From: Billgrantia antri | Lineage (GTDB): Bacteria; Pseudomonadota; Gammaproteobacteria; Pseudomonadales; Halomonadaceae | NCBI RefSeq assembly: GCF_019430905.1 | Contig: NZ_JAHYCA010000001.1 | Span: forward strand, 667,095-731,094 | Direction of reading: 5' to 3' | DNA length: 64,000 bases | In this document: one piece after another, positions 40,522-50,742 of the stretch | Layout: every line of letters starts with the position of its first letter | Numbering within the stretch: the first letter of the stretch is position 1 | The notes under the pieces: model-generated | Seen by the model: only the letters and a program-made list of their open reading frames with translations | Told to the model about the DNA's origin: nothing | Database searches by the model: none | Program-made: the position numbers and the translations under genes

Positions 40522-40935
40522 ATGCTCCCCCAGATCTATCACAACCCGAACTGCGGCACATCGCGCAATACCTTGGCGATGATGAAGGCCTCTGGTGAAC
40601 CTCCCGAGATCATCGAATACCTCAAGACGCCCCCAAGCCGGGAACGTCTCGTGGAGCTGCTGGCGATGATGGGTATCCGTCCTCGGGATCTGCTGCGGCG
40701 CAAGGGAACCCCCTATGAGGCATTGGGGCTGGACGACCCGGCATTGACGGATGATCAGCTGATCGATGCCATGCTGGCGGAACCGATTCTGATCAACCGG
40801 CCGATCGTGGTGACACGGAAGGGCGCCAGGCTATGCCGACCCTCGGAGACGGTGCAGGATCTCCTTGACCATCCAGTAGCGCACTTCGTCAAGGAAGATG
40901 GTGAAGTCATCCATTACCCAGGAATCGCGCCATGA
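40522..40935 (+). CDS. arsC: arsenate reductase, glutaredoxin-coupled type
   Basis: This 137-aa ArsC belongs to the Spx/ArsC thioredoxin-fold group. The catalytic Cys11 lies in [13 protein letters not shown] and the arginine-rich segment [20 protein letters not shown] is conserved. It uses glutathione and glutaredoxin, unlike the divergent LMW-type ArsC nearby. It starts six bases after arsR and overlaps arsH by 4 bases. Confidence 0.95.
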   Translation: MLPQIYHNPNCGTSRNTLAMMKASGEPPEIIEYLKTPPSRERLVELLAMMGIRPRDLLRRKGTPYEALGLDDPALTDDQLIDAMLAEPILINRPIVVTRKGARLCRPSETVQDLLDHPVAHFVKEDGEVIHYPGIAP

Positions 40936-41660
40936 GCGACATCAAGATGCTGGCAGACCTCCCCAATATTGATCCTTCGCAGTTGCGTCCCATCGACCCG
41001 ACACTGTTGGTAGGCCCCGAGGCCCCCCAGCATGCGCCACGCATTTTAGTGCTCTACGGTTCCCTGCGAGAACGCTCCTACTCGCGTTTCGTTGCCGAAG
41101 AAGCCGGACGGCTGCTGCGTTGGTTCGGATGCGAGGTGCGAACTTTCAACCCCAGTGGCCTGCCCTTGCCGGATGATGCCGGAGCTGACCACCCCAAGGT
41201 TCAGGAGCTACGCGAGTTGGCCGAGTGGTCGGAGGGCATGCTGTGGGTCAGTCCCGAACGCCATGGTGCCATGACGGCCATCATGAAGGCCCAGATCGAC
41301 TGGATTCCCTTGTCGCTGGGCGGCATTCGCCCGACCCAGGGCAAGACCCTGGCCGTGATGCAGGTATCAGGCGGGAGCCAGAGCTTCAATGCTGTCAACC
41401 AGATGCGCATCCTCGGCCGTTGGATGCGCATGGTGACGGTACCCAACCAGTCTTCGGTGCCAAAAGCCTTCACCGAATTCGATGACGCTGGCCGCATGAA
41501 GCCCTCCCCCCTGTACCTCCGCATTGTGGATGTTTGCGAGGAGCTGACCAAGTTCACCCTGATGATCCGGGGACGAAGCGACTACTTGACAGACCGCTAC
41601 TCTGAGCGAGTGGAAAGCGCAGAAGACGTTTCCCGGCGCGTGAATCAAGGTGCCATCTGA
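40932..41660 (+). CDS. arsH: organoarsenical oxidase ArsH (NADPH-FMN reductase family)
   Basis: ArsH oxidises trivalent organoarsenicals. The 242-aa protein has the FMN-binding [14 protein letters not shown] near residue 40, [21 protein letters not shown] and [16 protein letters not shown], the ArsH hallmarks. It overlaps arsC by 4 bases and is 13 bases before acr3. Length fits (about 235-245). Confidence 0.95.
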   Translation: MSDIKMLADLPNIDPSQLRPIDPTLLVGPEAPQHAPRILVLYGSLRERSYSRFVAEEAGRLLRWFGCEVRTFNPSGLPLPDDAGADHPKVQELRELAEWSEGMLWVSPERHGAMTAIMKAQIDWIPLSLGGIRPTQGKTLAVMQVSGGSQSFNAVNQMRILGRWMRMVTVPNQSSVPKAFTEFDDAGRMKPSPLYLRIVDVCEELTKFTLMIRGRSDYLTDRYSERVESAEDVSRRVNQGAI

Positions 41661-41673
41661 CAGGAGTCACACT

Positions 41674-42741
41674 ATGACCGCACATCAGGCATCCGAGGCA
41701 CCCATCACGACGGAGGGCATGGGGCTCTTCGAGCGCTACCTCTCGGTGTGGGTGGCGTTGGCCATCGTCGTCGGGGTGCTGCTCGGCCAGTTTGCCCCGG
41801 CAGTGCCCGAGACGCTCTCGCGCTTCGAGTATGCCAAGGTGTCGATCCCGGTGGCGGTCCTGATATGGGCGATGATCTTTCCCATGATGGCGCAGATCGA
41901 CTTCTCCGCCGTGCTCGGCGTGCGCCGCCAGCCCAAGGGGCTCGTCATCACCACCACGGTGAACTGGCTGATCAAGCCCTTCACCATGTTTGCCATCGCC
42001 TGGTTCTTTTTGACGGTGGTGTTCGCCCCGCTGATACCGGAACACCTGGCCAGCCAGTACCTGGCCGGCGCTATCCTGCTGGGGGCAGCGCCCTGCACCG
42101 CCATGGTCTTCGTCTGGAGCTACCTGACTCGCGGCGATGCCGCCTACACCCTGGTGCAGGTGGCCCTCAACGACCTGATCATGCTGTTCGCCTTCGCCCC
42201 CATCGTGGTCTTCCTGCTCGGCGTCTCCAACATCCAGGTGCCCTGGGACACCGTGGCGCTGTCGGTGGTGCTCTACATCGTCATCCCGCTGGCCGCTGGA
42301 TACCTGGCCCGGCGCACCCTGATCGCCCGCCACGGCGCCGAGTGGTACGACAACGTCTTCATGAAGAAGGTGGGTCCGATCACCCCCGTCGGGCTGATCA
42401 TCACCCTGGTGCTGCTGTTCGCCTTCCAGGGCGAGGTGATCCTCGAGGCGCCGCTGCATATCGTGCTGATCGCCATCCCGCTGATCCTCCAGACCTTCCT
42501 GATCTTCTTTATCGCCTACGGCTGGGCCAAGGCGTGGAAGGTGCGCCACAACGTGGCGGCTCCCGGGGCGATGATCGGGGCCAGCAACTTCTTCGAGCTG
42601 GCGGTGGCTGCCGCCATCGCCCTGTTCGGCCTGCAGTCCGGCGCGGCGCTGGCCACGGTGGTCGGCGTGCTGGTGGAGGTGCCCATCATGCTCATGCTGG
42701 TCAGAATTGCCAACAACACACGGGGCAGGTTCCCCGAATAA
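41674..42741 (+). CDS. acr3: arsenite efflux permease Acr3
   Basis: The 355-aa inner-membrane protein has ten hydrophobic segments and the catalytic cysteine in [15 protein letters not shown], the Acr3 signature. Also seen are [18 protein letters not shown] and the conserved [18 protein letters not shown]. It exports arsenite using the proton gradient. CAGGAG lies before ATG 41674. It is the last gene of the ars operon and is followed by a strong terminator. Confidence 0.95.
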   Translation: MTAHQASEAPITTEGMGLFERYLSVWVALAIVVGVLLGQFAPAVPETLSRFEYAKVSIPVAVLIWAMIFPMMAQIDFSAVLGVRRQPKGLVITTTVNWLIKPFTMFAIAWFFLTVVFAPLIPEHLASQYLAGAILLGAAPCTAMVFVWSYLTRGDAAYTLVQVALNDLIMLFAFAPIVVFLLGVSNIQVPWDTVALSVVLYIVIPLAAGYLARRTLIARHGAEWYDNVFMKKVGPITPVGLIITLVLLFAFQGEVILEAPLHIVLIAIPLILQTFLIFFIAYGWAKAWKVRHNVAAPGAMIGASNFFELAVAAAIALFGLQSGAALATVVGVLVEVPIMLMLVRIANNTRGRFPE

Positions 42742-42748
42742 TAAAATC

Positions 42749-42773
42749 GGCCCGTGTTTTTGAAACACGGGCC
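42749..42773 (+). terminator. terminator of the ars operon
   Basis: GGCCCGTGTTT and AAACACGGGCC form a perfect 11-bp stem around TTG, eight bases after the acr3 stop. No long U-run follows on +, but AAAAT precedes it, so it may also act on the other strand. Confidence 0.7.
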
Positions 42774-42779
42774 TCAATG

Positions 42780-43124
42780 CATGATGAGAAAGTCAACGCC
42801 TAGCCGAGAAGGAACGAGATCAGCGTAGTCTGGGTCGAGCCGCCACCCAGCGTAGTCCCTCTTGCCCTGGTCAGTTCCGAAGCTTCCCGAGTATGAACCA
42901 GGTAGCCCGGTTCTCCTAAGCCTTATCAGCGGCGGCCAAGTTAGCGGCTATGGCTTCAAGTGTGGTTATGTAGGGCCTATCAACCAGTTAATCCGTGGTA
43001 AGTTTTACTTGCAGCCCACCTTACAATCTCGCATAACAACCCGATAATCCGGATACCCAAAATCCACAATCTGCCGATAATCAGCCAAACCGAATCAAAC
43101 ACCTAGATAACCAATGAGCGTCTC
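42780..43124. other. non-coding stretch after the ars operon
   Basis: About 345 bases with no supported gene, RNA or repeat. A - strand reading near 42800-42850 gives LGGGSTQTTLISFLLG, perhaps the end of a lost gene, but it is too short to name. Confidence 0.4.
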
Positions 43125-45555
43125 ATGTGTCCTCACTCCCGCCACCAGCACCTCGCATTCCGCCTGGCAGTAGTCCTTGCCGTCATCTCGGTGGCGCAAT
43201 CATAGCCGGCAGTTGGTGGCTTTCGGCTCCGGTGCTGCGCCTGCCTCTGGCCGAGAGGGGCTAGCGACGGAGCTTATCGGCGGCATCGCTCTGGCTCTTA
43301 CGGGTATTGCTGCGGTGTCTGGGTTCTTCGCCAGCATTTGGAAACGGGTGTCGCAGCTGGCAAGCTCGCTCGTTCTGCTCATCGTCCTTGGGAGCCTGAG
43401 CAGCACCATGACCGACTGGCCTGCGGCTTACGGAGCGGCACCCTTGTCACCGCCATCCGTGTTCACGTTCCTGTTCTTGGTAGTCGGCACCTTGGGCCTC
43501 CAGACAACCAGACGCCGCCGCGTCATGGTGACAGTCGTGGCAGCACTCGTCGCCCTGCTCACCAGCTTCTATAAGCTGGCCATCTACACCTATTGGCTGC
43601 AGGACCCGTCCGGTCGAGTACTACTTCTCTCGCTGCCACCTCAAACTGCTGCGCTTCAGGCGCTGCTGGCTCTGTCGCTGTTAAGCCACTCGATCAACAC
43701 GTTGCGAAAGCTGACGGACAAGGCTCCAGCGCTGGTATTGGGCTCGTACGGCCTCATGGCCGTCATCTGCGTATTGGGCTGGGCCTACTTCACCAACCTG
43801 GAGAGCCGGACCATCCGCAAGGAGTCGGTGCAGCTGGCCGCTAACATCTCGCGCGTGCTCGAGGAGCATGTCTACCGCAGCCTGGACCCGATCGACCTCC
43901 TTTTCGTTGACATTGCCCGTCAAGTTGTCACCAACGGAATGACATCGGTCACGGAATCGAAGACCGAATGGCGCTCACTCAAGGCGATGGCCGACGCGCT
44001 CCCCCAAGTCAGCGCGCTGCTCATTTTCAGCGCCGAGGGCGAGCTTCGTTCATTCACCCAGCAGTTTCCGCCTCCCAGCGGCAACTACAGCTTCCGAGAC
44101 TACTTTCAGGCGCACCAGGCTGGCAAACGCCGCCACCACCTGGGTGAGCTGGTCGAGGCCGCCACCTCGGGCAAGCCCATTTTCACTTACAGCCAGCGCC
44201 TCACGGACGACGACGGCAACTTTGCCGGTGTTATCCTCGCATCGCTAGAGATCGATTACTTTCGGTCGTTCTACCGCTCACTCGACCTCGGCCCCGGCGC
44301 AGCGGTCGGCCTGTGGCGTCGCGATGGCAATCTATTGATGCGAGAACCGTTGCTGCCCAACATCGCCTGCCAGCACCTTGATCAGCACCCGATCTACACC
44401 ACCCTTATCCACGAAAGCCCCACCGGTATTTTTCTCGGCTATTCACCCTATGATGGTGAGCAAAAGCTCGCCTATTACTTCGCTTAGGACGAACTACCCT
44501 TCGTCATCAATACCGTCTTGGGCACGGATCACCTGATAGCGCATTTCGAGCGCCGGTTTCTGTACGCCACTTCGATCCTGGCGCTGCTCCTCTCGCTCCT
44601 GATGGCGGTGATGCTTGCTCAGCTACGAGCGATCACACGAAGTGCACAAGCGCATGAGCGGATCAGGCAAAGCCAGCAATCTACTCAAGCCGTGCTGAAT
44701 TCGGTGTCCTTAGCCATCGCAATCCTTTCCTCCCAGGGAGTGATCGTCAGTGTCAACGCCGCCTGGCGACGCTTGGCGCAGGAATATGGATCAAAAGACG
44801 CGGACGGCTTTGTCGGCCAGAACTACTTAGCGATCTGTTATAGCGCCCAGGATGAGACCATGGAAAGGGTTGATTCTCTTGCGGAGGGCCTCTCCGCTGT
44901 TCTTGCGGGTAAGCGTCTTGCGTTCGAGCACATCTACTCGCTCCCTGGCTCAGAAGGTGAGCGCTGGTATCGTATGAAGGTGCTCACCATGAGCGACAAC
45001 AGTGGTCGCGTGGTCGTGAGCCACGAGTTGATTACGGCCCTCAAGCGTGCCGAAGCGGCTCTGAGGACTGCAGCGTACACGGATCACCTCACGGGCCTGA
45101 ACAACCGACGCGTGCTGAGCGAGGCAGCCGAAAGGCATCTAGCTAACGCTCACCGCCACCAGCTTCCGCTCTCGGTCATGATGCTCGACTGCGACCACTT
45201 CAAGCAGATCAACGATACCTTCGGGCACGCTGGCGGCGACGAAGTGCTGCGCTCGCTCGCCCAGGTCATGCGTGACACCAGTCGAACTGGTGACATTCTG
45301 GCTCGCTTCGGCGGAGAAGAGTTCGTTGCCGTGCTGCCCCACACAACATCAGAAGGTGCGGCAGCCCTGGCCGAACGCTTACGCCAGGCAGGGGAGCATG
45401 CGCTGACTCCACACGAGGGCTCCCATATCACTTTCACCGTCAGCATCGGCGTGGCGAGCCTGCAGCCAGGGATGAGTTTCGGTGAACTCCTGAAACACGC
45501 AGACGACGCTCTCTACAGGGCCAAAGCCAACGGTCGAAATCGTGTAGCGACGTAG
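43125..45555 (+). pseudogene. cache-like sensor / GGDEF diguanylate cyclase, interrupted by amber codon and N-terminal frameshifts
   Basis: One frame from 43177 to 45555 encodes several membrane helices (IALALTGIAAVSGFF, LLIVLGSLSS, FTFLFLVVGTLG). A cache-like extracytoplasmic part follows (about 43850-44480, VLEEHVYRSLDPIDLLF, TYSQRLTDDDGNFAGVILAS), then a second helix, a PAS-like region and a C-terminal GGDEF domain. The GGDEF reads GGEEF with TGLNNRR, so it would be catalytic. A TAG at 44485-44487 splits it exactly in frame: LAYYFA, stop, DELPFVINTV. At the 5' end a plausible start MCPHSRHQHLAFRLAVVLAV (43125) is in another frame, and GSWWLSAPVLRLPLAE in a third, suggesting two small indels. 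The gene is probably inactive unless the amber is read through. Confidence 0.75.
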
Positions 45556-46436
45556 GAGCGTGCCGACATGACCAACTCCAGGGGCATGATTCTGGCCAGG
45601 TTGCGGGCAGCGTTGTGGCGATTTTGCGTCAAGACTTGGTTAGTACATGCCGCGTACGTCACGCTACCAGCTCGCGGGCTTGCAGCAGCTTCAGCCGGCC
45701 GGTGTCGAATGCACTAGGGTCGGGGTAATACACGTTCCCGAGGATAACCGCCTCAAGAACGATGGTGTGCCCCACCGCCACTACATCGATCCCACTCACC
45801 GGCGTGGTGTCCTGGCGGGCGATGCGCCGGCGCCCCCACTAGCTGGTGCATCAACGCCAGGTTCGCGGCTTACCGTGCGAACCTGTCCGGTCCGTCCGGT
45901 TAGTCAGCCCTACCGATCCCGCCTCCAGACTAGACGGAGCCAGTGCCAGCCGGCTTCAACATTATCCGACATTAAATCGGCACCTTCGGCACCTCGAAAC
46001 CGCTCAACCAAGCGAGTCTTCATGTGGTACAGCTGACGGTCAAGTGTACGAGAAAAATAACGGCTGGACGGGACTCTGCGCCTCCTCAAGTCTAGTAGCC
46101 GCCACTTAGCTTAATTTAAACGAAGAAGCCAAGGCCTTCCACTCAGGCAGGGGCGCTGTGCCCCTCAAGCTGACCGTTAGGAGGGAGTACAACACCCGTT
46201 GGTAAACCAGCCACAGCTGCAACGCACACCGACAAGCGGTCACTTTGCAGGGAGTATCGAGAGTCGTGCAAATATCTCGTCGGTAGTCGTAGGTATCACG
46301 GAGGTCATGGGAATGACGATCCGGGCATACCAGTTGGTGCTATGACGACTGCGCGTCAGGTTAGTTCCGAAGGGCATGTCAGATTTTGAGGGTGGATCAC
46401 CAAAGTGCTACACCTTAGGGTCTGAAGATTGTATGC
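45556..46436. other. decayed island interior without intact genes
   Basis: About 880 bases with no intact gene. One recognisable decayed frame is given separately at 45659-45835. The rest shows only short frames with stops. Confidence 0.5.
45659..45835 (-). pseudogene. remnant coding fragment, family not recognised
   Basis: The - strand frame reads DTTPVSGIDVVAVGHTIVLE, AVILGNVYYPDPSAFD and TGRLKLLQARELVA to a stop at 45659. It has coding-like composition, but no start and two stops just upstream. It looks like the C-terminus of a lost gene. I do not recognise the family. Confidence 0.35.
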
Positions 46437-46463
46437 TACCGGCGGCCAGGATTCAAACCCTGG
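46437..46463 (-). other. degenerate tRNA-like end, second island boundary
   Basis: The bases TACCGGCGG here equal the 3' end of the truncated tRNA-Leu at 37790-37798, followed by a T-arm-like CCAGG / CCTGG hairpin around GTTTGAAT. No anticodon arm is recognisable. With the repeat at 46522 it forms the partner of the junction at 37787-37973. Confidence 0.5.
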
Positions 46464-46521
46464 ATTCATAGAATAACCGCAGCACTTTGGGCACTTTCCG
46501 ATAAACCAACCAGTTCTTCTC

Positions 46522-46582
46522 TTACACTGGTTACACGGAGCGTGGTTTCGCTGCTATCTGCGAACAAACTGCGGCCACATTG
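46522..46582 (+). repeat. island boundary repeat, copy 2
   Basis: It matches 37911-37973: the first 15 bases are identical, then TTTCGCT, CTGCGA, CAAACTGCG and CCAC recur at the same spacing (to within two bases) with scattered changes. Both copies point the same way, so this is a direct repeat about 8.6 kb apart. The 260 bases from here to the GntR gene are AT-richer and hold no gene. Confidence 0.7.
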
Positions 46583-46842
46583 GGTCGATTACTGCAACAA
46601 ATAGGCGTCCGCTGCGTAGGCAGCAGTACTGGTTCGTAAGCATGCCCAACAACCTCATTGAACCGTAACCGAAAACTTTACCATTATCTCTGGTCAATTT
46701 TTGGAAATATCTTGTTGGCCCTGTCAAGCAGCAATCCTAGGCGATTGCTCTGCATAGTCCAAAAAGCATACTTGCGCGTATTCAGAATTCATCGTTAATA
46801 TGCTCAGCTCCTGATATCCCTATCATACCAGATAGTGTCAAA

Positions 46843-47538
46843 CTACTGAGTGCCTTCGAACATCCGGTGGCGGGCGTTGTCGATATGCGAGCGCATCGCG
46901 GCCTCTGCCCGCTCGCCATCTTTGTCGCAGATAGCCTGCACGATGGCCAAGTGTTCATCTTGCACCATCCGTAACCGTTCCTGGGACGCCATCAACGATA
47001 GGCCCCGGGTCAGGTTCATGCCTTCCTTTATGCTCTCGTTAAGCGATTTCATTACTGTGATGTAGTAATGGTTGTTAGCCGCCTCTGTGATCGCTAGGTG
47101 AAAGCGGTAGTCCTCGTCAGTTGCCAGATCTTGTCGGGCATTGGCTTCGTCAATGATATCGTAGCACCGACGAATCTGATCAAGTTGCTCCGGAGTGCGC
47201 CGCAGCGCCGCCAGATGTGCCGCTCGCGCTTCGACGTTGGTGCGAAATTCAAAGCAGCGCTGGATATCGGCAATGCTGGAAATCGGCGCAAACTTGAGCA
47301 CGGCACTGTCGGGTTGACGGATCACGAAGCTGCCTGAGCCCCGCCGGGACACCACCAGTTCGTCCTCCTTGAGCCGCGCCAGGGCGTCACGCAGCACCGG
47401 TCGGGAGACTTCATAGCGCTGGCAAAGCTGCGCCTCGGTCGGCAGCTTCTTGTTGACTGGATACTGACCTTCGATGATCGCTTCAAGAATCTTTTCGTAG
47501 ACCACCAACGCCAGTGAAAACTTCTCGTCTTGTGCCAT
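46843..47538 (-). CDS. GntR/FadR-subfamily (FCD) transcriptional regulator
   Basis: The 231-aa repressor has an N-terminal winged helix (KLPTEAQLCQRYEVSRPVLRD, then RRGSGSFV) and a C-terminal all-helical FCD ligand domain (FEFRTNVEARAAHLAALRR, DYRFHLAITEAANNHYY). These sense small carboxylates. ATG 47538 has GGAG nine bases upstream. It sits just downstream of the first TctCBA set on the same strand, so that operon and perhaps the SDR/aldehyde dehydrogenase genes are likely targets. Confidence 0.92.
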   Translation of the reverse strand: MAQDEKFSLALVVYEKILEAIIEGQYPVNKKLPTEAQLCQRYEVSRPVLRDALARLKEDELVVSRRGSGSFVIRQPDSAVLKFAPISSIADIQRCFEFRTNVEARAAHLAALRRTPEQLDQIRRCYDIIDEANARQDLATDEDYRFHLAITEAANNHYYITVMKSLNESIKEGMNLTRGLSLMASQERLRMVQDEHLAIVQAICDKDGERAEAAMRSHIDNARHRMFEGTQ

Positions 47539-47611
47539 CCTGCCATGCTCCGGTTTTGTGTTACCCAAAGACCACCCCGAGGCGGTACATCACTTTTACC
47601 ACTGCAAAAAA

Positions 47612-47646
47612 CGCCCCGTCTTGGTCCTGTTGACCACAGAGGGGCG
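47612..47646 (-). terminator. terminator after the first tctCBA set
   Basis: On the - strand GGGGCG/CGCCCC arms with an inner TGGTC/GACCA stem form a hairpin followed by a run of six T (47606-47611 read as A on +). It lies between tctA (stop 47702) and the GntR gene, separating their transcripts. Confidence 0.75.
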
Positions 47647-47701
47647 CCTTTGGCATTTTGTGACAGCTTTTTGTGCTGACTCGATACCCCATACCGCTGG
47701 G

Positions 47702-49219
47702 CTAGGAGGCCTCGGCCTCAACCTTAGCGCTCTTACCGGCCTTACGTTCCTTCCAGATGCTATTGGCGATGATCAGGGTCCAAGTCAGAATCGCCAGCCC
47801 CGCCAGCACCATGGCGATGGGTCGATCGACAAAGGCCATCAGGTCGCCGTCGGACTTGAGAATCGAACGCATGAAACTGCTTTCAATAATCGGGCCGAGA
47901 ATAAACGCCAGAATCAGTGGACCCAGCGGGAAATCGTTTTCCATCAAAAAAACACCGACCAGCCCAAGGCCAAGCATCACCCAGACGTCGAACATGCTGT
48001 TGTTGGCGGAGAAGGCACCCACAATACAAAACATCAAGATCAATGGGTAGAGAACCCCGGTGGGCACCGCCAGCAGCCTGCCTGCACCCTTGATGGCCAT
48101 CAGACCCAGCGGCAGCAGCAGCAGGTTGGCCAACACGAACACCATAAAGATGGCATTGACCAGCGCGCCTTGCTCGGTAAAAACGTCAGGCCCCGGGGTG
48201 ATGCCCTTGGTGGTCAACACGCCGATGATGATGGCAGTCACGGTATCCCCGGGGATGCCAAACACCAGTGCGGGGATATAGGCGCCGGATAGGGCCGCAT
48301 TGTTGGCGGCGCTTGCCGAGACCAGCCCTTCCGGGTGGCCGGTGCCATACTTCTGCGGCTCCCGGGAAAGCTTGCGGCTGATGGCATAGTTGATCCAGGA
48401 CGCGATATCCGCTCCGGCCCCCGGCAGTGCGCCGATCATAGTGCCGAGGAGTCCGCCCCGAGCGACCCCGCCTTTGTAGCGCCAGATGGTACTGGCTGCG
48501 CCATCGAGCGGCTTGCCCATGGGGGTCTCCACCCGTGATGAGCGCTGTCCCACAGTGGGCAGGCTACGCAGCAATTCGGTGATGGCGAACAGTCCGATCA
48601 AGACTGGCAGCAGCGAAATGCCGGCGAGCAGGTCGTAACTGCCCATGGTGAAACGCACCTGGCCGGACACGCTGTCCATGCCGACCATGGCCAGCGACAG
48701 ACCGATCAACATCGAGATGGCACCCTTGAGCGGATCACCGCCAGCCACAAGAATAGCGCAGGACAGGCCAAGCAAGGCCAGCCAGAAGTATTCGTCGCTA
48801 GTGAACTGCAGGGCGAATTCGGCGATACGCGGGGCGAACAACGCCAGCACCGCAACTCCGATGATGCCGCCCAGCATCGAGCAGGTGACGTTGATACCTA
48901 GTGCCAGGCCAAGCTTGCCCTTCTTGCCCATCAAATAGGCTTCATCGGCATAGACCGCCGAGGCCGGGGTGCCCGGCATACGCAGCAACGCGCCGGGGAT
49001 GTCGCCGGCGACGATGGCCATGGCGGTGGCGGAGACGATGGCTGCGATGGCCGGCAGCGGCTCCATGAAAAAAGTCACCGGCACCAGCAAGGCAGTAGCC
49101 ATGGTGGCGGTTAGGCCCGGGATCGCGCCCATGAACAGCCCGAACAGAGAGGCTGCGATGATCACCAGGATCACCTCCCCGTTGAGCACCATAGAAGCGG
49201 CTTGCATCAGTTCGTTCAT
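47702..49219 (-). CDS. tripartite tricarboxylate transporter, large permease TctA (set 1)
   Basis: The 505-aa TctA permease has about 10-12 membrane helices and the family blocks LFGLFMGAIPGLTATMATA, GDIPGALLRMPGTPASAV, GTMIGALPGAGADIASWINY and FGIPGDTVTAIIIGVL. It transports a carboxylate captured by the periplasmic TctC. Its ATG overlaps the tctB stop (TAATG). It lies last in a tctC-tctB-tctA operon. Confidence 0.94.
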   Translation of the reverse strand: MNELMQAASMVLNGEVILVIIAASLFGLFMGAIPGLTATMATALLVPVTFFMEPLPAIAAIVSATAMAIVAGDIPGALLRMPGTPASAVYADEAYLMGKKGKLGLALGINVTCSMLGGIIGVAVLALFAPRIAEFALQFTSDEYFWLALLGLSCAILVAGGDPLKGAISMLIGLSLAMVGMDSVSGQVRFTMGSYDLLAGISLLPVLIGLFAITELLRSLPTVGQRSSRVETPMGKPLDGAASTIWRYKGGVARGGLLGTMIGALPGAGADIASWINYAISRKLSREPQKYGTGHPEGLVSASAANNAALSGAYIPALVFGIPGDTVTAIIIGVLTTKGITPGPDVFTEQGALVNAIFMVFVLANLLLLPLGLMAIKGAGRLLAVPTGVLYPLILMFCIVGAFSANNSMFDVWVMLGLGLVGVFLMENDFPLGPLILAFILGPIIESSFMRSILKSDGDLMAFVDRPIAMVLAGLAILTWTLIIANSIWKERKAGKSAKVEAEAS

Positions 49220-49689
49220 TAGTAGAGCACCTGTTCAAGCAGCCCTGGTTCCAGCGGCACATGCAAGAGCTGGGCAAACAGCATCCAGACCGCCGTCGTG
49301 GCCACCACCGCGATCAATAAGGCACGGCCCCAGCCACGACGGTGATAGGCGCGGAACAGCAGCGTCAACAGCGTCACCGCGACGAGGGGGAAGCCTACCA
49401 ACGGCGTCAGCACCACGTAGACGACGACGCTCGTCACCACCGCAGCCAGTGCCAGCAGAAACGGACGTCCGGCCACCTTGGATGACCAGCGAACCCATGC
49501 CTGTCGCTGCCTGAGCCCTTTGATCACCAGAAGCCCACCCATCAATAACAGCAGGGCTCCCACTACCTTGGGGAAGGTGCCGGCGCCATAAACCTGGCGT
49601 GGCAACGGGCTCAAGTCCGCGGAAGCAACAATGAGGGCGGCCCCGAGGGCCGCCGCTATAGTTCCCGATACCGCATCACATGTGCGCAT
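49219..49689 (-). CDS. tripartite tricarboxylate transporter, small permease TctB (set 1)
   Basis: The 156-aa protein has four hydrophobic segments (GTIAAALGAALIVASADL, VVGALLLLMGGLLVIKGL, LLALAAVVTSVVVYVVL, LLIAVVATTAVWMLFAQLL), the TctB layout. It is coupled to tctA by the TAATG overlap and follows tctC by 87 bases. Confidence 0.9.
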   Translation of the reverse strand: MRTCDAVSGTIAAALGAALIVASADLSPLPRQVYGAGTFPKVVGALLLLMGGLLVIKGLRQRQAWVRWSSKVAGRPFLLALAAVVTSVVVYVVLTPLVGFPLVAVTLLTLLFRAYHRRGWGRALLIAVVATTAVWMLFAQLLHVPLEPGLLEQVLY

Positions 49690-49776
49690 GATGACTATCT
49701 CCCGGGCGTTGCAACGCCTCAGTCAATGCGCCGAGGACATGGCGCTTTATCGGGCGTATTACAGTGCCTGCGCCTG

Positions 49777-50742
49777 TCACTGAGCCAGGCCAAGCTTATC
49801 GATGATGGATTCATTGTTTGCATCCTGCTCGGCCATAAACGCCTCGAAGCCTTCCGGGCCTTCCCACACGGCACCGAAGCCACGGCCTTCCATAAAGGAC
49901 TGGAAGTTCTCGGAGTTCCACACCGCCTCGGCGGCGCTAAGCAGACGCTCGGAGACGTTTTTGGGCAGCCCCTCAGGACCAACCAGGCCACGCCAGGAAC
50001 CGTGGGACCACTCGTCTTCAGTCACTTCCTTGGCTGCCGGTATGTTGGGAAAGGCATCCTGGCGCTCATTAGCCAGCACGGCCAGCGTGCGAACACGACC
50101 GGACTCGCGCATGGATTCGACTTCAGGAAGCGACGAGAACACGATGTCTACCCCACCGGCCGCCAATTCTTGCAGCCCCGGAGCCGCGCCCTCGCTGGGT
50201 ACAAGACTGACCGTATTGGGATCAATGCCCTGCTGGTCGAGGAAGCCGGCAAAGGACAGATGATAGGCAGCTCCCGGCGCAGACCCGGAGACAGTATACT
50301 CATTGGGTGAGTCAGCGATATCGGAGAGCGCCTCGTCCAGAGTCTGCCAGGGCGAATCGGCGTTCACAGTGAAGGATGCGTAATCCAAGTTGAGCAGCGC
50401 GATCGGCGTGAAGTCCTCGTAGGACAGATCGGCGGTACCGATATGCTGGTAAGTAGCGATCTCGGCAGTACCCAAACCCAGGGTATAGCCATCGGGACGC
50501 GCCATCTTCATCGCCATGTGCCCCACAACGCCGGAGCCACCTGTACGGTTAACCACGTTGACCGGCTGCCCCAGCTCCTCTTGCAGGCCGGCGGCAAACT
50601 GCCGGCCCACGGCGTCAGTACCGCCACCGGCAGACCAGGGGACGATCAGAGTGATGGGCTTGGAAGGATAGTCGTCACCGACAGCAACTGTGGAGGTGGC
50701 AACCAGCAAGGAAGCGCAAAGCAGGCGCGGAAGGGTTCGCAT
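49777..50742 (-). CDS. tripartite tricarboxylate transporter, periplasmic binding protein TctC (set 1)
   Basis: The 321-aa Bug-family binding protein has a signal peptide (LLCASLLVATSTVAVG) and the family start YPSKPITLIVPWSAGGGTDAV. It also has NRTGGSGVVGHMAM, RPDGYTLGLGT and a VDIVFSSLPEVE block. The ligand is a carboxylate of unknown identity. It is first in the operon and divergent from the SDR gene, with a 449-base non-coding region between. Confidence 0.93.
   Translation of the reverse strand: MRTLPRLLCASLLVATSTVAVGDDYPSKPITLIVPWSAGGGTDAVGRQFAAGLQEELGQPVNVVNRTGGSGVVGHMAMKMARPDGYTLGLGTAEIATYQHIGTADLSYEDFTPIALLNLDYASFTVNADSPWQTLDEALSDIADSPNEYTVSGSAPGAAYHLSFAGFLDQQGIDPNTVSLVPSEGAAPGLQELAAGGVDIVFSSLPEVESMRESGRVRTLAVLANERQDAFPNIPAAKEVTEDEWSHGSWRGLVGPEGLPKNVSERLLSAAEAVWNSENFQSFMEGRGFGAVWEGPEGFEAFMAEQDANNESIIDKLGLAQ

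Noticed and set aside
44485..44487. Programmed read-through or pyrrolysine at the amber codon of the GGDEF gene
   Set aside because: No stop-associated element was seen and the N-terminus also looks damaged, so simple decay is the better reading.
46437..46463. A second functional tRNA
   Set aside because: Only the acceptor end and a T-arm-like hairpin are present; no anticodon or D arm.
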